Of a stretch of DNA of 11,986 nucleotides, positions 1-6,451 are shown piece after piece (position 1 is the first letter of the stretch; every line of letters starts with the position of its first letter). A program made the translations under genes and the position numbers. Under the pieces are notes generated by a model. That model did no database searches. It had not been told where the DNA came from and saw only the letters and a program-made list of their open reading frames with translations. The stretch spans positions 1 through 11,986 of the forward strand of contig JAMOQV010000251.1 of the NCBI GenBank assembly GCA_027068615.1. Reading direction: 5' to 3'. The DNA is from Helicobacteraceae bacterium. Its GTDB lineage: Bacteria > Campylobacterota > Campylobacteria > Campylobacterales > Sulfurimonadaceae.

Positions 1-244
1 TCTCTGGAAGTATATAATCTGGTTTTTCACGACGGATAATCTCTAAAACTGCATCTTTGTCTTGCATATTTACAACATAACTACGATGTGCTACATGGTG
101 TGCTGGAGCATTTTCATATCTATCTACTGCGATAGTCTCAAGCCCTAATCTTTGGGCTTCTATGATAACCTCTTTACCTAGCTCACCAGAGCCTAACAAC
201 ATAACTTTTTTTGAATTTGATTTAAGTGGAGCAGAAAATTGCAT
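1..244 (-). CDS. purT: Formate-dependent phosphoribosylglycinamide formyltransferase, N-terminal fragment
   Basis: PurT is a cytosolic ATP-grasp enzyme that uses formate and ATP to formylate glycinamide ribonucleotide in purine synthesis. About 81 N-terminal codons are visible; the rest lies beyond base 1. The translation opens MQFSAPLKSNSKKVMLLGSG and contains the nucleotide-binding turn GSGELGKE, then AVDRYENAPAHHVAHR and VVNMQDKDAV, followed by a KPDYILPE segment. These are characteristic of PurT and close to its relative PurK; the DRYENAPAHHVAHR run favours PurT. The ATG at 244-242 has an AGAGGAA ribosome site at about 252-258 (minus strand). A TATAAT box at 273-278 suggests it has its own promoter despite lying downstream of the HhH gene in the same orientation. 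Confidence 0.87.
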   Translation of the reverse strand, partial: MQFSAPLKSNSKKVMLLGSGELGKEVIIEAQRLGLETIAVDRYENAPAHHVAHRSYVVNMQDKDAVLEIIRREKPDYILPE

Positions 245-272
245 ATATAATTCCTCTAAATTTATTAGAAGA

Positions 273-278
273 ATTATA
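273..278 (-). promoter_or_regulatory. Putative sigma-70 -10 box for purT
   Basis: The minus strand reads TATAAT at 278-273, about 28 bases before the purT start, predicting a leader of about 20 nt. No convincing -35 box is visible, which is usual for Campylobacterota vegetative promoters. In such AT-rich DNA a perfect hexamer alone is weak evidence. Confidence 0.4.
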
Positions 279-300
279 TCGTATTTGATTTTAAGATAGA

Positions 301-558
301 CTAATCAGTTAATTTACATTTACCTAATGTAAGATTATCTTTATTTTTAGATATAGTTGCCTTTCCTATACCTTTTACTTTTGTAAGTTCGTTTATAGAC
401 TTAAAGCATTTTACAGATGTTCTATACTTTATGATAGCCTCTGCTTTTTTAGTCCCTATACCATTTAAAGATGCAAACTCTTTTGCTGTTGCATGGTTTA
501 TATCTACTGATGAAAATAAAACTGTTATACTTAAAAACAATGTTATTAAAAACTTCAT
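301..558 (-). CDS. Small secreted helix-hairpin-helix (ComEA-like) DNA-binding protein
   Basis: This 85-residue protein has a hydrophobic N-terminus (about residues 1-17, MKFLITLFLSITVLFSS) that looks like a signal peptide. A ComEA-type tandem helix-hairpin-helix follows: VDINHATAKEFASLNGIG with GIG at 33-35, and VKGIGKATI with GIG at 63-65. ComEA proteins bind incoming double-stranded DNA in the periplasm during natural transformation, so the likely role is DNA binding outside the cytoplasm. Cys51 and Cys81 could form a disulfide. The length is normal for stand-alone Gram-negative ComEA. The ATG at 558-556 is preceded by AAAGGAA at 564-570 with 5 nt spacing. It follows flgE in the same orientation after a 131-base gap with its own TATAAT box. 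Its neighbours do not suggest a competence operon, so competence function is inferred from the family only. Confidence 0.8.
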   Translation of the reverse strand: MKFLITLFLSITVLFSSVDINHATAKEFASLNGIGTKKAEAIIKYRTSVKCFKSINELTKVKGIGKATISKNKDNLTLGKCKLTD

Positions 559-581
559 ATAACTTCCTTTTGATAGAATTT

Positions 582-587
582 ATTATA
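582..587 (-). promoter_or_regulatory. Putative -10 box for the HhH/ComEA-like gene
   Basis: The minus strand reads TATAAT at 587-582, about 24 bases before the ATG, giving a predicted leader of roughly 17 nt. The region 559-689 is otherwise AT-rich. It contains only a short TACAT-AAAG-ATGTA hairpin (672-685) without a T-run, so no clear flgE terminator is visible. Confidence 0.4.
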
Positions 588-689
588 TTTTAACTTTATA
601 TTAATAAAACTTAATTTAAATTCATATTTTTAATGGCTTGTAACCTTCACTCCAAGTATTTATAGTTGTACTACATAAAGATGTAAAAT

Positions 690-2891
690 CTATTTTTTAA
701 GACCGATTAATGTTTGTAGCATCTCGTCTGAGGTTGTAATGGTTTTACCATTTGCTTGATAACCCCTTTGAATGATGATTAATTGAGTAAGTGAACGGGA
801 CAAGTCAACATTAGATGCTTCAAGTGCTGATGATTGGATAAATCCACGACCAGATGTAGCAGCTGTACCGATAATAGGCTCACCTGAGTTGGCTGTTTGG
901 TTAAAAAGATTTCCACCCTCTGTTGAGAGCCCTGCATTATTTGTAAATTTTGCCATACTTATTTGTGCTAATCCTAATGAACGACCATTTGAAAATGAAC
1001 CAACTAAAGTACCACTTTGATCAATTCTAATCCCAACTAAATCCCCACCAGTATAACCATCTTGTGAAATTCCAGAAGTACCAGATGGATTATCAAAACT
1101 TGTCATACCATCAAATTTATTTGCACTACCTAAACTAAGGCTAATTTGTTGATTCGGTGCTGAACCATTATTTGCTGTAAAAGATAAACTTGGCGGATTA
1201 TATGTAGCAAGAGAACCATCATTATTAAAACGGATAGAACCTTTTTTCTCATTTAAAGGGGAAAGGGTATCTATCTCAGATGGTTCAGGTACAGTTATAG
1301 TCATAGCCCATGTCGAACCAGTTGCAGGGTCAACTGATGTTTTTCTATACTCTGTTCTAATAGTGTGTTTAGAACCTAAAGAATCAAAAATATCAATAGA
1401 ACTAGCATGTGTAGCAGCTTCAAAACCTTGAGAATAAACTTTACCAGTACTTCCAGCTGGAAGTACTGCATTCATAGAAGACATACTTTGAGTAAATCTT
1501 TCACTCTCTGTTATACCTCCACCAGAAACACTACTTGATGTAATAGATGTAACTTTTAGGTTCATATCATAATCACCATCATCTGAACCACCAGGATTTA
1601 TAATCTCAAATTTACCCTCTTTAGTAACTCTTATCTCTATATTATTTTCATCAGTTGTACCATCACCGTCACCATCACCAACATGTCTAGCTTCTCTTTC
1701 CATAGCATATCTAAGATCTGATATAGTTGTAAAAGTTTTATTTTCGCCTGGTGTACTATTATTTCCAGTTGGATCGTATTGATACATATAAGCTGTTGTA
1801 CCATTATCATCATCATCAGTATCTTTAAAACCACTATTTGTATTTGCAGCAACGATTCTAATATTATGAGAGGCTGTACTACTACTGTTATCATTGGTAA
1901 GAGTTAGTTTATTTGTGTCACTATCATAAGTTGCTGTAATACCAGTTTCAGAAGTTTTAGCATTAATCGCATTAGCATATCTTTCACCATTTTCATCTTG
2001 TGTTTCTGTACCATCAGCATCAGTTGTTTTAATTTGAACAGTATCACCATTATCAAGTTTAAATGTAATATCTAATTCATCATTAGAATTATCTCCATCA
2101 TCACTACTAGCTTGAACTTCATTAGAAGCCGTTGCTGTTGCAGATTTAAAAGATATCCATACCCCTTGATCTTTTTGTAATGCAAATGCTTCACCATTTT
2201 CATTAAACATAACACCCATATCACCAGAAGGGATAGGATTGCCATTTTCATCTATAGCATCTCCTGTATTTACAGCAGGATTTTGTTCACTTGGCGGTGT
2301 TCCACTTGGAACTTCATAAGCTGGTGAAAAATTTTGAACTAAATCACCTGAATTTAGATTTGCTTTTATAACAACTTCACTAGTAGGTTTTGCTGGAGTT
2401 GTTAAACCAGGAGCTATATTTATATTTTCTATCGGTGCAGTTGAATCAACTTTCCCAGTATCTGGGTCTCTTACCCAACCTTGAGCAATAAAGCCATTAT
2501 TATCAACAAAGTTTCCAGCTGCATCAAATTTAAAATCCCCAGAACGAGTGTAGTTATAAGTATTTCCTCCATCTGGAGATACTATAAAAAAACCATCACC
2601 CTGAATAGCCATATCTGTATTTTTATCTGAATTTTGCACTGACCCTTGTGAAAATATACGAGTCATAGAACTTATAGAAGTACCAAGTCCAACTTGAACA
2701 GGGTTTTTACCACCTAGCTCACCTTGTGGAGCTGTAGCTATGGCATTTGTCTGTGCTAAAAGATCTGAAAAATTTGCACGAGAATATTTATATCCAACTG
2801 TATTTACATTTGCTATATTATTTGATTCTACATCCATCGCAACTTGATGAGACTGTAGTCCAGCAACGCCAGAATAAAGTGATTTTAACAT
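690..2891 (-). CDS. flgE: Flagellar hook protein FlgE (long form)
   Basis: This 733-residue protein is the likely main subunit of the flagellar hook, exported through the flagellar type III apparatus. The N-terminus MLKSLYSGVAGLQSHQVAMD with NNIANVNTVGYK is the rod/hook family signature. GDGFFIV and YTRSGDFKFDAAG mark the conserved D0/D1 region. The C-terminus, about 690-733, contains LEASNVDLSRSLTQLIIIQRGYQANGKTITTSDEMLQ, the family's terminal helix. At 733 residues it is much longer than enterobacterial FlgE (about 400) but in the range of long Campylobacter hook proteins. The extra mass is a central Asp/Asn/Thr/Ser-rich surface region (about 190-460) with an EF-hand-like loop at 406-417. 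The start has AAAGGA at 2898-2903 with 6 nt spacing. A sigma-54-type promoter lies at 2950-2963, so it can be transcribed apart from the upstream hook genes. Confidence 0.93.
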   Translation of the reverse strand: MLKSLYSGVAGLQSHQVAMDVESNNIANVNTVGYKYSRANFSDLLAQTNAIATAPQGELGGKNPVQVGLGTSISSMTRIFSQGSVQNSDKNTDMAIQGDGFFIVSPDGGNTYNYTRSGDFKFDAAGNFVDNNGFIAQGWVRDPDTGKVDSTAPIENINIAPGLTTPAKPTSEVVIKANLNSGDLVQNFSPAYEVPSGTPPSEQNPAVNTGDAIDENGNPIPSGDMGVMFNENGEAFALQKDQGVWISFKSATATASNEVQASSDDGDNSNDELDITFKLDNGDTVQIKTTDADGTETQDENGERYANAINAKTSETGITATYDSDTNKLTLTNDNSSSTASHNIRIVAANTNSGFKDTDDDDNGTTAYMYQYDPTGNNSTPGENKTFTTISDLRYAMEREARHVGDGDGDGTTDENNIEIRVTKEGKFEIINPGGSDDGDYDMNLKVTSITSSSVSGGGITESERFTQSMSSMNAVLPAGSTGKVYSQGFEAATHASSIDIFDSLGSKHTIRTEYRKTSVDPATGSTWAMTITVPEPSEIDTLSPLNEKKGSIRFNNDGSLATYNPPSLSFTANNGSAPNQQISLSLGSANKFDGMTSFDNPSGTSGISQDGYTGGDLVGIRIDQSGTLVGSFSNGRSLGLAQISMAKFTNNAGLSTEGGNLFNQTANSGEPIIGTAATSGRGFIQSSALEASNVDLSRSLTQLIIIQRGYQANGKTITTSDEMLQTLIGLKK

Positions 2892-2899
2892 AAAAAATC

Positions 2900-2950
2900 C
2901 TTTAGATTTACCTTCATAAAAGTAAATTCATTTATTTAAGTAATCTAAAG
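2900..2950 (-). promoter_or_regulatory. Inverted repeat around the flgE leader, overlapping the ribosome site
   Basis: On the plus strand CTTTAGATT (2900-2908) and AATCTAAAG (2942-2950) are perfect 9-base inverted repeats. In flgE mRNA the downstream arm covers AAAG of the AAAGGA ribosome site. The upstream arm lies inside the sigma-54 promoter and should be absent from RNA started at about 2938. A smaller hairpin, ATTTAC (2906-2911) with GTAAAT (2922-2927), overlaps the downstream arm and could form instead. The pairing is seen directly; the regulatory effect is inference. Confidence 0.5.
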
Positions 2951-2963
2951 CATTTATTGTTCC
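2950..2963 (-). promoter_or_regulatory. Sigma-54 (RpoN) promoter for flgE
   Basis: The minus strand reads TGGAACAATAAATGCTTT. The GG of the -24 element (2963-2962) and the GC of the -12 element (2951-2950) are separated by exactly 10 bases, as sigma-54 requires. Predicted transcription start is about 2938, giving a leader of about 47 nt. Hook genes in Campylobacter and Helicobacter are known sigma-54 targets, which supports the call. Confidence 0.75.
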
Positions 2964-2968
2964 AAATA

Positions 2969-4225
2969 TTAAGCATCCATTTGAAGTGCTTTTTGAATCA
3001 TTTCATCTGCTGTTGTTATAGATTTTGAGTTAGCATCAAAAGCTCTTTGCATAATAATGAGGTCAGTTAACCCTACTTCAACTCTTGTATTTGAACTCTC
3101 AAGCCGATAATTGGAAATCTTTGTACCATTTACATCTTTACCATTTTCATCTTGAAAAAAAATAGCTTCACCACTATTTGATGTTTTACCAAATTTTGTC
3201 CCTGAAATTCTCTCTAAACCTTGGTCATTTTGAAAATGAAATACTGCTACTTTACCAACACTGCTTTGAACACCATTTGTAAATGTAGCTATAACCTCAG
3301 CATTTTGATTAAGCTCATAACTGACTAAATCCCCACCAACTGTTCCATCAGCCATACTAGAAGATGTGATATCATAATTGGCAATAGAAACAACCCCATC
3401 ATATCCTGTACCTAAGTCTATATTTATCGGGCTTCCATTATTGTCTATTGTTGTAAATGGATTATTTTTTAAAGAACCATCTTCATTAAACTCTACAACT
3501 TCTTCAACAGTAGAATATATAGTGTTTCCATCTAAAGATTTTATAGTAACAACAGCATTCCATTGACTACCTGGAGGTATCTGTTCTTCTTTTTTTTTAA
3601 ATTTTATTTGTAAATTATTTTTATTACCCTCAGCATCAACAACTCCTGCTCCCAAAGTACGAACTTCATCTTCAACACTAATATTACCAATCATTTTTGC
3701 TGTTTTAGTTGGTTCTGGAGGATATGTCAAAGTTTGAGGAAAGTTTAATGGCACTTGAGCATCAACAGCATCTAAATCAACTTCTGAAAGTTTTTCTGTT
3801 AATACACCATCTTGTATATTACCACCCATTGTACCCAAAACATGAAAACCATCTGGTGTAACCAAATCGCTATTTGCATCAAAAGTAAAATTACCTGCAC
3901 GAGTATATAATGGCTCTCCATTGCTTTGAATTGCAAACCAACCATCATCATGGATAGCTAAATCAGTACTTTTATCTGTTAGTATTAAGCTACCATAATC
4001 CTGCATCATCGATATTGTATTTACCCTTGAACCAACACCAACATCCTCTGTATTGGTTGTTGGTGAAGTTGTCATATTCAGAGTTTTTTCATATAAATTT
4101 GCAAATTCTGTTGTAGTTGAACGAAAACCAACCGTATTTACATTAGCTAAATTATCTGATGTAACATCGATAGCTGTTTGGTAAGTTTTTATTCCAGATA
4201 GACCTGTATAAAATCCTTGAATCAT
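2969..4225 (-). CDS. Second FlgE-like flagellar hook/basal-body protein
   Basis: This 418-residue protein belongs to the same rod/hook family as the 733-residue FlgE. It starts MIQGFYTGLSGIKTYQTAID, contains DNLANVNTVGFRSTTTEFANLY, then STDLAIHDDGWFAIQ and LYTRAGNFTFDAN, and ends with SNTRVEVGLTDLIIMQRAFDANSKSITTADEMIQKALQ. Its length is close to canonical FlgE, without the long acidic insertion of its neighbour. Campylobacterota commonly carry two flgE-type genes, but the symbols are used inconsistently, so none is assigned. It could be a minor hook subunit, a hook-base segment or a rod-related protein. It lies 21 bases after flgD with AAGGA at 4233-4237 (7 nt spacing), so it belongs to the fliK-flgD operon. 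A 9-base A run (3590-3598) lies within the coding region. Confidence 0.88.
   Translation of the reverse strand: MIQGFYTGLSGIKTYQTAIDVTSDNLANVNTVGFRSTTTEFANLYEKTLNMTTSPTTNTEDVGVGSRVNTISMMQDYGSLILTDKSTDLAIHDDGWFAIQSNGEPLYTRAGNFTFDANSDLVTPDGFHVLGTMGGNIQDGVLTEKLSEVDLDAVDAQVPLNFPQTLTYPPEPTKTAKMIGNISVEDEVRTLGAGVVDAEGNKNNLQIKFKKKEEQIPPGSQWNAVVTIKSLDGNTIYSTVEEVVEFNEDGSLKNNPFTTIDNNGSPINIDLGTGYDGVVSIANYDITSSSMADGTVGGDLVSYELNQNAEVIATFTNGVQSSVGKVAVFHFQNDQGLERISGTKFGKTSNSGEAIFFQDENGKDVNGTKISNYRLESSNTRVEVGLTDLIIMQRAFDANSKSITTADEMIQKALQMDA
3590..3598 (-). repeat. A9 homopolymer tract inside the short flgE-like gene
   Basis: The coding strand carries nine consecutive A residues, read as three Lys codons in FKKKEEQ. 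In this window it is in frame and the gene is intact. Poly-A/T tracts of similar length in Campylobacter jejuni flgR and flgS are known slippage sites for phase-variable motility; whether this one varies is unknown. Confidence 0.55.
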
Positions 4226-4246
4226 AATATAATCCTTACTAAAATT

Positions 4247-4915
4247 CTAGTAAATCTCAACAACACTTTCTAAAGGTACATAATTTGAACCAACTTTTAC
4301 AAGAGATTTTCCATCATTAAATTTTACTGATTCTATTGGATATGCACCCAATCTAGTTGATTTTTCTTCATTGTTTTGATTTGTATATTTAGAGTTTACA
4401 TGATAAACACCATCATCAGCTGGATTACCTGACATATCTGTTCCATCCCATGTAAATTTATAAACCCCAGATGGATTTGTACCAACATCAAGATTTTTAA
4501 CAATTTGACCATTTGTATCAGTTATACTAACAGTACCTTGACTAATGCTATCTGGAAAATATACCTCAAATGTTGAATCACTGTTTTTAGTATGAGTAAT
4601 GGCATCACTTCCTAAATCAGCTGTTTTTCCTATTGCTGAAATTGTAGAAAACTGCTGTGATGAAGTTAATGATGTAGATAAATCTTCTAAAGATTTATTT
4701 GTTTTATCTGAAGACTCTAAGGTTGCAAGCTGAGAAGTCTGAGTTAAAATTTTATCTGTATCTGTTGGTTCAGTTGGATCTTGGTTTTGAAGTTCAACTA
4801 GTAGTAAGGTCATAAAATCATCTTTACCTAACTTTGTTTTATCTTTAACTGCTGCAGTAGAAGATGAACTAACTGTACTTGTTGTTAAATTATTTCCATA
4901 AGCATCTATTGCCAT
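4247..4915 (-). CDS. flgD: Flagellar hook-capping protein FlgD
   Basis: FlgD forms the temporary cap under which hook subunits polymerise. The 222-residue protein shows the diagnostic N-terminal segment GKDDFMTLLLVELQNQDPTEP at about 29-49, followed by ILTQTSQLATLES. The C-terminal half has the FlgD immunoglobulin/Tudor-like region, with GTVSITDTNGQIV and the conserved GVYKFTWDGTDMSGNPADDG. Length is normal for the family. The ATG at 4915-4913 uses an AAAGGAT ribosome site that overlaps the stop codon of fliK (4926-4928), so the two genes are probably translationally coupled. It sits between fliK and the first flgE-like gene, the usual order for a hook operon in this group. Confidence 0.93.
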   Translation of the reverse strand: MAIDAYGNNLTTSTVSSSSTAAVKDKTKLGKDDFMTLLLVELQNQDPTEPTDTDKILTQTSQLATLESSDKTNKSLEDLSTSLTSSQQFSTISAIGKTADLGSDAITHTKNSDSTFEVYFPDSISQGTVSITDTNGQIVKNLDVGTNPSGVYKFTWDGTDMSGNPADDGVYHVNSKYTNQNNEEKSTRLGAYPIESVKFNDGKSLVKVGSNYVPLESVVEIY

Positions 4916-4925
4916 AACTTATCCT

Positions 4926-6374
4926 TTATGCGTAGTTTGGAACTACTATTTCTAAAGAGCTTAAAATCTCTTCATTTTGTTCTTCATTATTAAAATAATC
5001 ATATTCTTTACTAGCTTGTCGCTGTTGATTTTGATTATTTTGTTGTGATGAACTTTGTTCTTGACCTTGAGAGGTATCACTAAAATTAAATGTAGCATTA
5101 TTTATTCCATTATTGTTTAACTGTGTTTTTAATTCATTCACATTCATAGATAATGCATTAATAGCTGTATTATTTGAACTAAGATTAACTATTAAATCTT
5201 TCCCTCTTTGGATAACTGTCAAATCAACTTCACCTAATTTTTCAGGATTTAATTGAACTTTTACTCTAGTAAAAGGTGATTTATAATCATCAATAGCTTG
5301 TTTAATATCTTGTGAAAGATATTTTATCATCTGTTTAGATTCATTTATCTTTACTTCCAAACTATCTGCCTTATGAACATTTGAAGTATTGTCTGTTTTT
5401 GATGGTGTTGAATCTGAATCAGATTTTAATAATGATTCTAATGTATCTTTCTCCTCTTCTTTATCTTGAGAAGCTATTATACTAGCAGTTACAGTTGAGA
5501 TATCATCTGATATATTTGTTTCTGTTTTTATTTTTTTATCTCCACTAAGTAAAGATCTTAATGTCTCATCTGCATTTGATTTTAAAGACTTGTTATCAAC
5601 TTTAATCTCTTTTTGACCTTTTGCTTGTATAAATTGTTCAGTTGAAATCTGAACTTTATTGGAAAATTTATCAGAAGAGATATCTTTTGATAAGACAGAG
5701 TCTATTTTTCCCTCTTTAGAAACTTTACTTTTTGACTCTTTTTTAGAACCTAGGTCTAAATCTTTTTTAGTATTTACATCATTTGGAACAACTTGTTTAG
5801 CTTGAACTTTTTCTATTGTGATTTTTGAAACATCAACTTCTAACTTATCTGCAACAGACACTAAACCTTTTAAAGTCTTTGGTAAATCTTTTATCTCAGA
5901 CTTTTTATAACCTTCACTCTGTGTAATTTGAGTTTTTAAACTTTGTTTAGCATTATAAATCAGACTTTTTACTTCTGTTATAGTAAGATCTTTAGGTAAT
6001 GTTTCTTTTGTTTCATTTAACAAAGTAGAAGCTGTTTTTATCTCTGTTATCTCTTTATTATCTACTGTTTCTTTATTATCTGATACTTTTTTTATCTCTA
6101 ATTCTATTGAATCTTTATTATTTAAGTTTTTAGTATCATTTTTTAAAAGTGATAAAAATGAGTTTGAAGATGTTTCTTTGGTATTTTTTGCATCAGAAAT
6201 TGTTTTTGTACCATTTTGAATTTGATTTTTTGAATCTGATTTATTTTCTATACCTTTTAAAAGTTCAGAAAAAGACAAAGATGGTTTATCAAAATTTTTA
6301 TTTGTAGATAGTTTACTAGTAGAAGATGATTTTGTATCTGATTTCGTAGTTTTTGGTGTATCTAAAGAGATCAT
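4926..6374 (-). CDS. fliK: Flagellar hook-length control protein FliK
   Basis: FliK is secreted during hook assembly, measures hook length and triggers the switch to filament export. The 482-residue protein has a long, poorly conserved, Lys/Ser/Asp/Thr-rich N-terminal region. The conserved substrate-switching domain follows at about 371-433, marked by VKVQLNPEKLGEVDLTV, then NELKTQLNNNGI. A Gln/Asn-rich stretch (EQSSSQQNNQNQQRQ) follows, then an acidic end. Low-complexity N-termini and a C-terminal Flg_hook domain are typical of FliK. The ATG at 6374-6372 has AGGAG at 6381-6385 with 6 nt spacing. A sigma-54-type promoter at 6431-6444 makes this the likely first gene of fliK-flgD-flgE-like. 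The N-terminal region is too degenerate for comparison; the call rests on the C-terminal domain and gene order. Confidence 0.88.
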   Translation of the reverse strand: MISLDTPKTTKSDTKSSSTSKLSTNKNFDKPSLSFSELLKGIENKSDSKNQIQNGTKTISDAKNTKETSSNSFLSLLKNDTKNLNNKDSIELEIKKVSDNKETVDNKEITEIKTASTLLNETKETLPKDLTITEVKSLIYNAKQSLKTQITQSEGYKKSEIKDLPKTLKGLVSVADKLEVDVSKITIEKVQAKQVVPNDVNTKKDLDLGSKKESKSKVSKEGKIDSVLSKDISSDKFSNKVQISTEQFIQAKGQKEIKVDNKSLKSNADETLRSLLSGDKKIKTETNISDDISTVTASIIASQDKEEEKDTLESLLKSDSDSTPSKTDNTSNVHKADSLEVKINESKQMIKYLSQDIKQAIDDYKSPFTRVKVQLNPEKLGEVDLTVIQRGKDLIVNLSSNNTAINALSMNVNELKTQLNNNGINNATFNFSDTSQGQEQSSSQQNNQNQQRQASKEYDYFNNEEQNEEILSSLEIVVPNYA

Positions 6375-6394
6375 CTAGCGCTCCTATAATCAAG

Positions 6395-6414
6395 ACCATT
6401 CATAAAAGAATGGT
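6395..6414 (-). promoter_or_regulatory. Hairpin in the fliK leader
   Basis: ACCATTC (6395-6401) and GAATGGT (6408-6414) form a perfect 7-bp stem with a 6-base loop. It lies between the predicted sigma-54 start (about 6419) and the fliK ribosome site (6381-6385). No T-run follows in the gene direction, so it does not look like a terminator; it may affect mRNA stability or translation. Confidence 0.4.
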
Positions 6415-6430
6415 ATTTTAGATTATAGTA

Positions 6431-6444
6431 GCATTTATTATTCC
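6431..6444 (-). promoter_or_regulatory. Sigma-54 (RpoN) promoter for the fliK-flgD operon
   Basis: The minus strand reads TGGAATAATAAATGCT. GG at 6444-6443 and GC at 6432-6431 are 10 bases apart, and 15 of 16 positions match the sigma-54 site before flgE. Predicted start is about 6419, with a leader of about 45 nt. A TATAAT hexamer at 6427-6422 means a sigma-70 promoter in the same place cannot be excluded. Confidence 0.62.
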
Positions 6445-6451
6445 ATATTAA

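Noticed and set aside
672..685. Hairpin TACAT-AAAG-ATGTA just after flgE
   Set aside because: The stem is only 5 bp and is not followed by a T-run on the flgE strand, so it does not support a terminator call.
1661..1680. Short repeated ATCACC-type triplets suggesting a tandem repeat or CRISPR-like array
   Set aside because: They are codons for alternating Asp-Gly in the hook protein; there are no spacers or longer repeats, and no CRISPR array is seen anywhere in the window.
1637..1894. An 85-codon minus-strand reading frame inside flgE
   Set aside because: It lies in another frame of the flgE coding sequence, has repetitive Ile/Met/Leu composition from AT-rich repeats such as the GAT/GGT codons, and has no ribosome site or recognisable domain.
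3378..3566. A plus-strand 62-codon reading frame antisense to the short flgE-like gene
   Set aside because: It is opposite a well-supported conserved gene, with no ribosome site and no family features.
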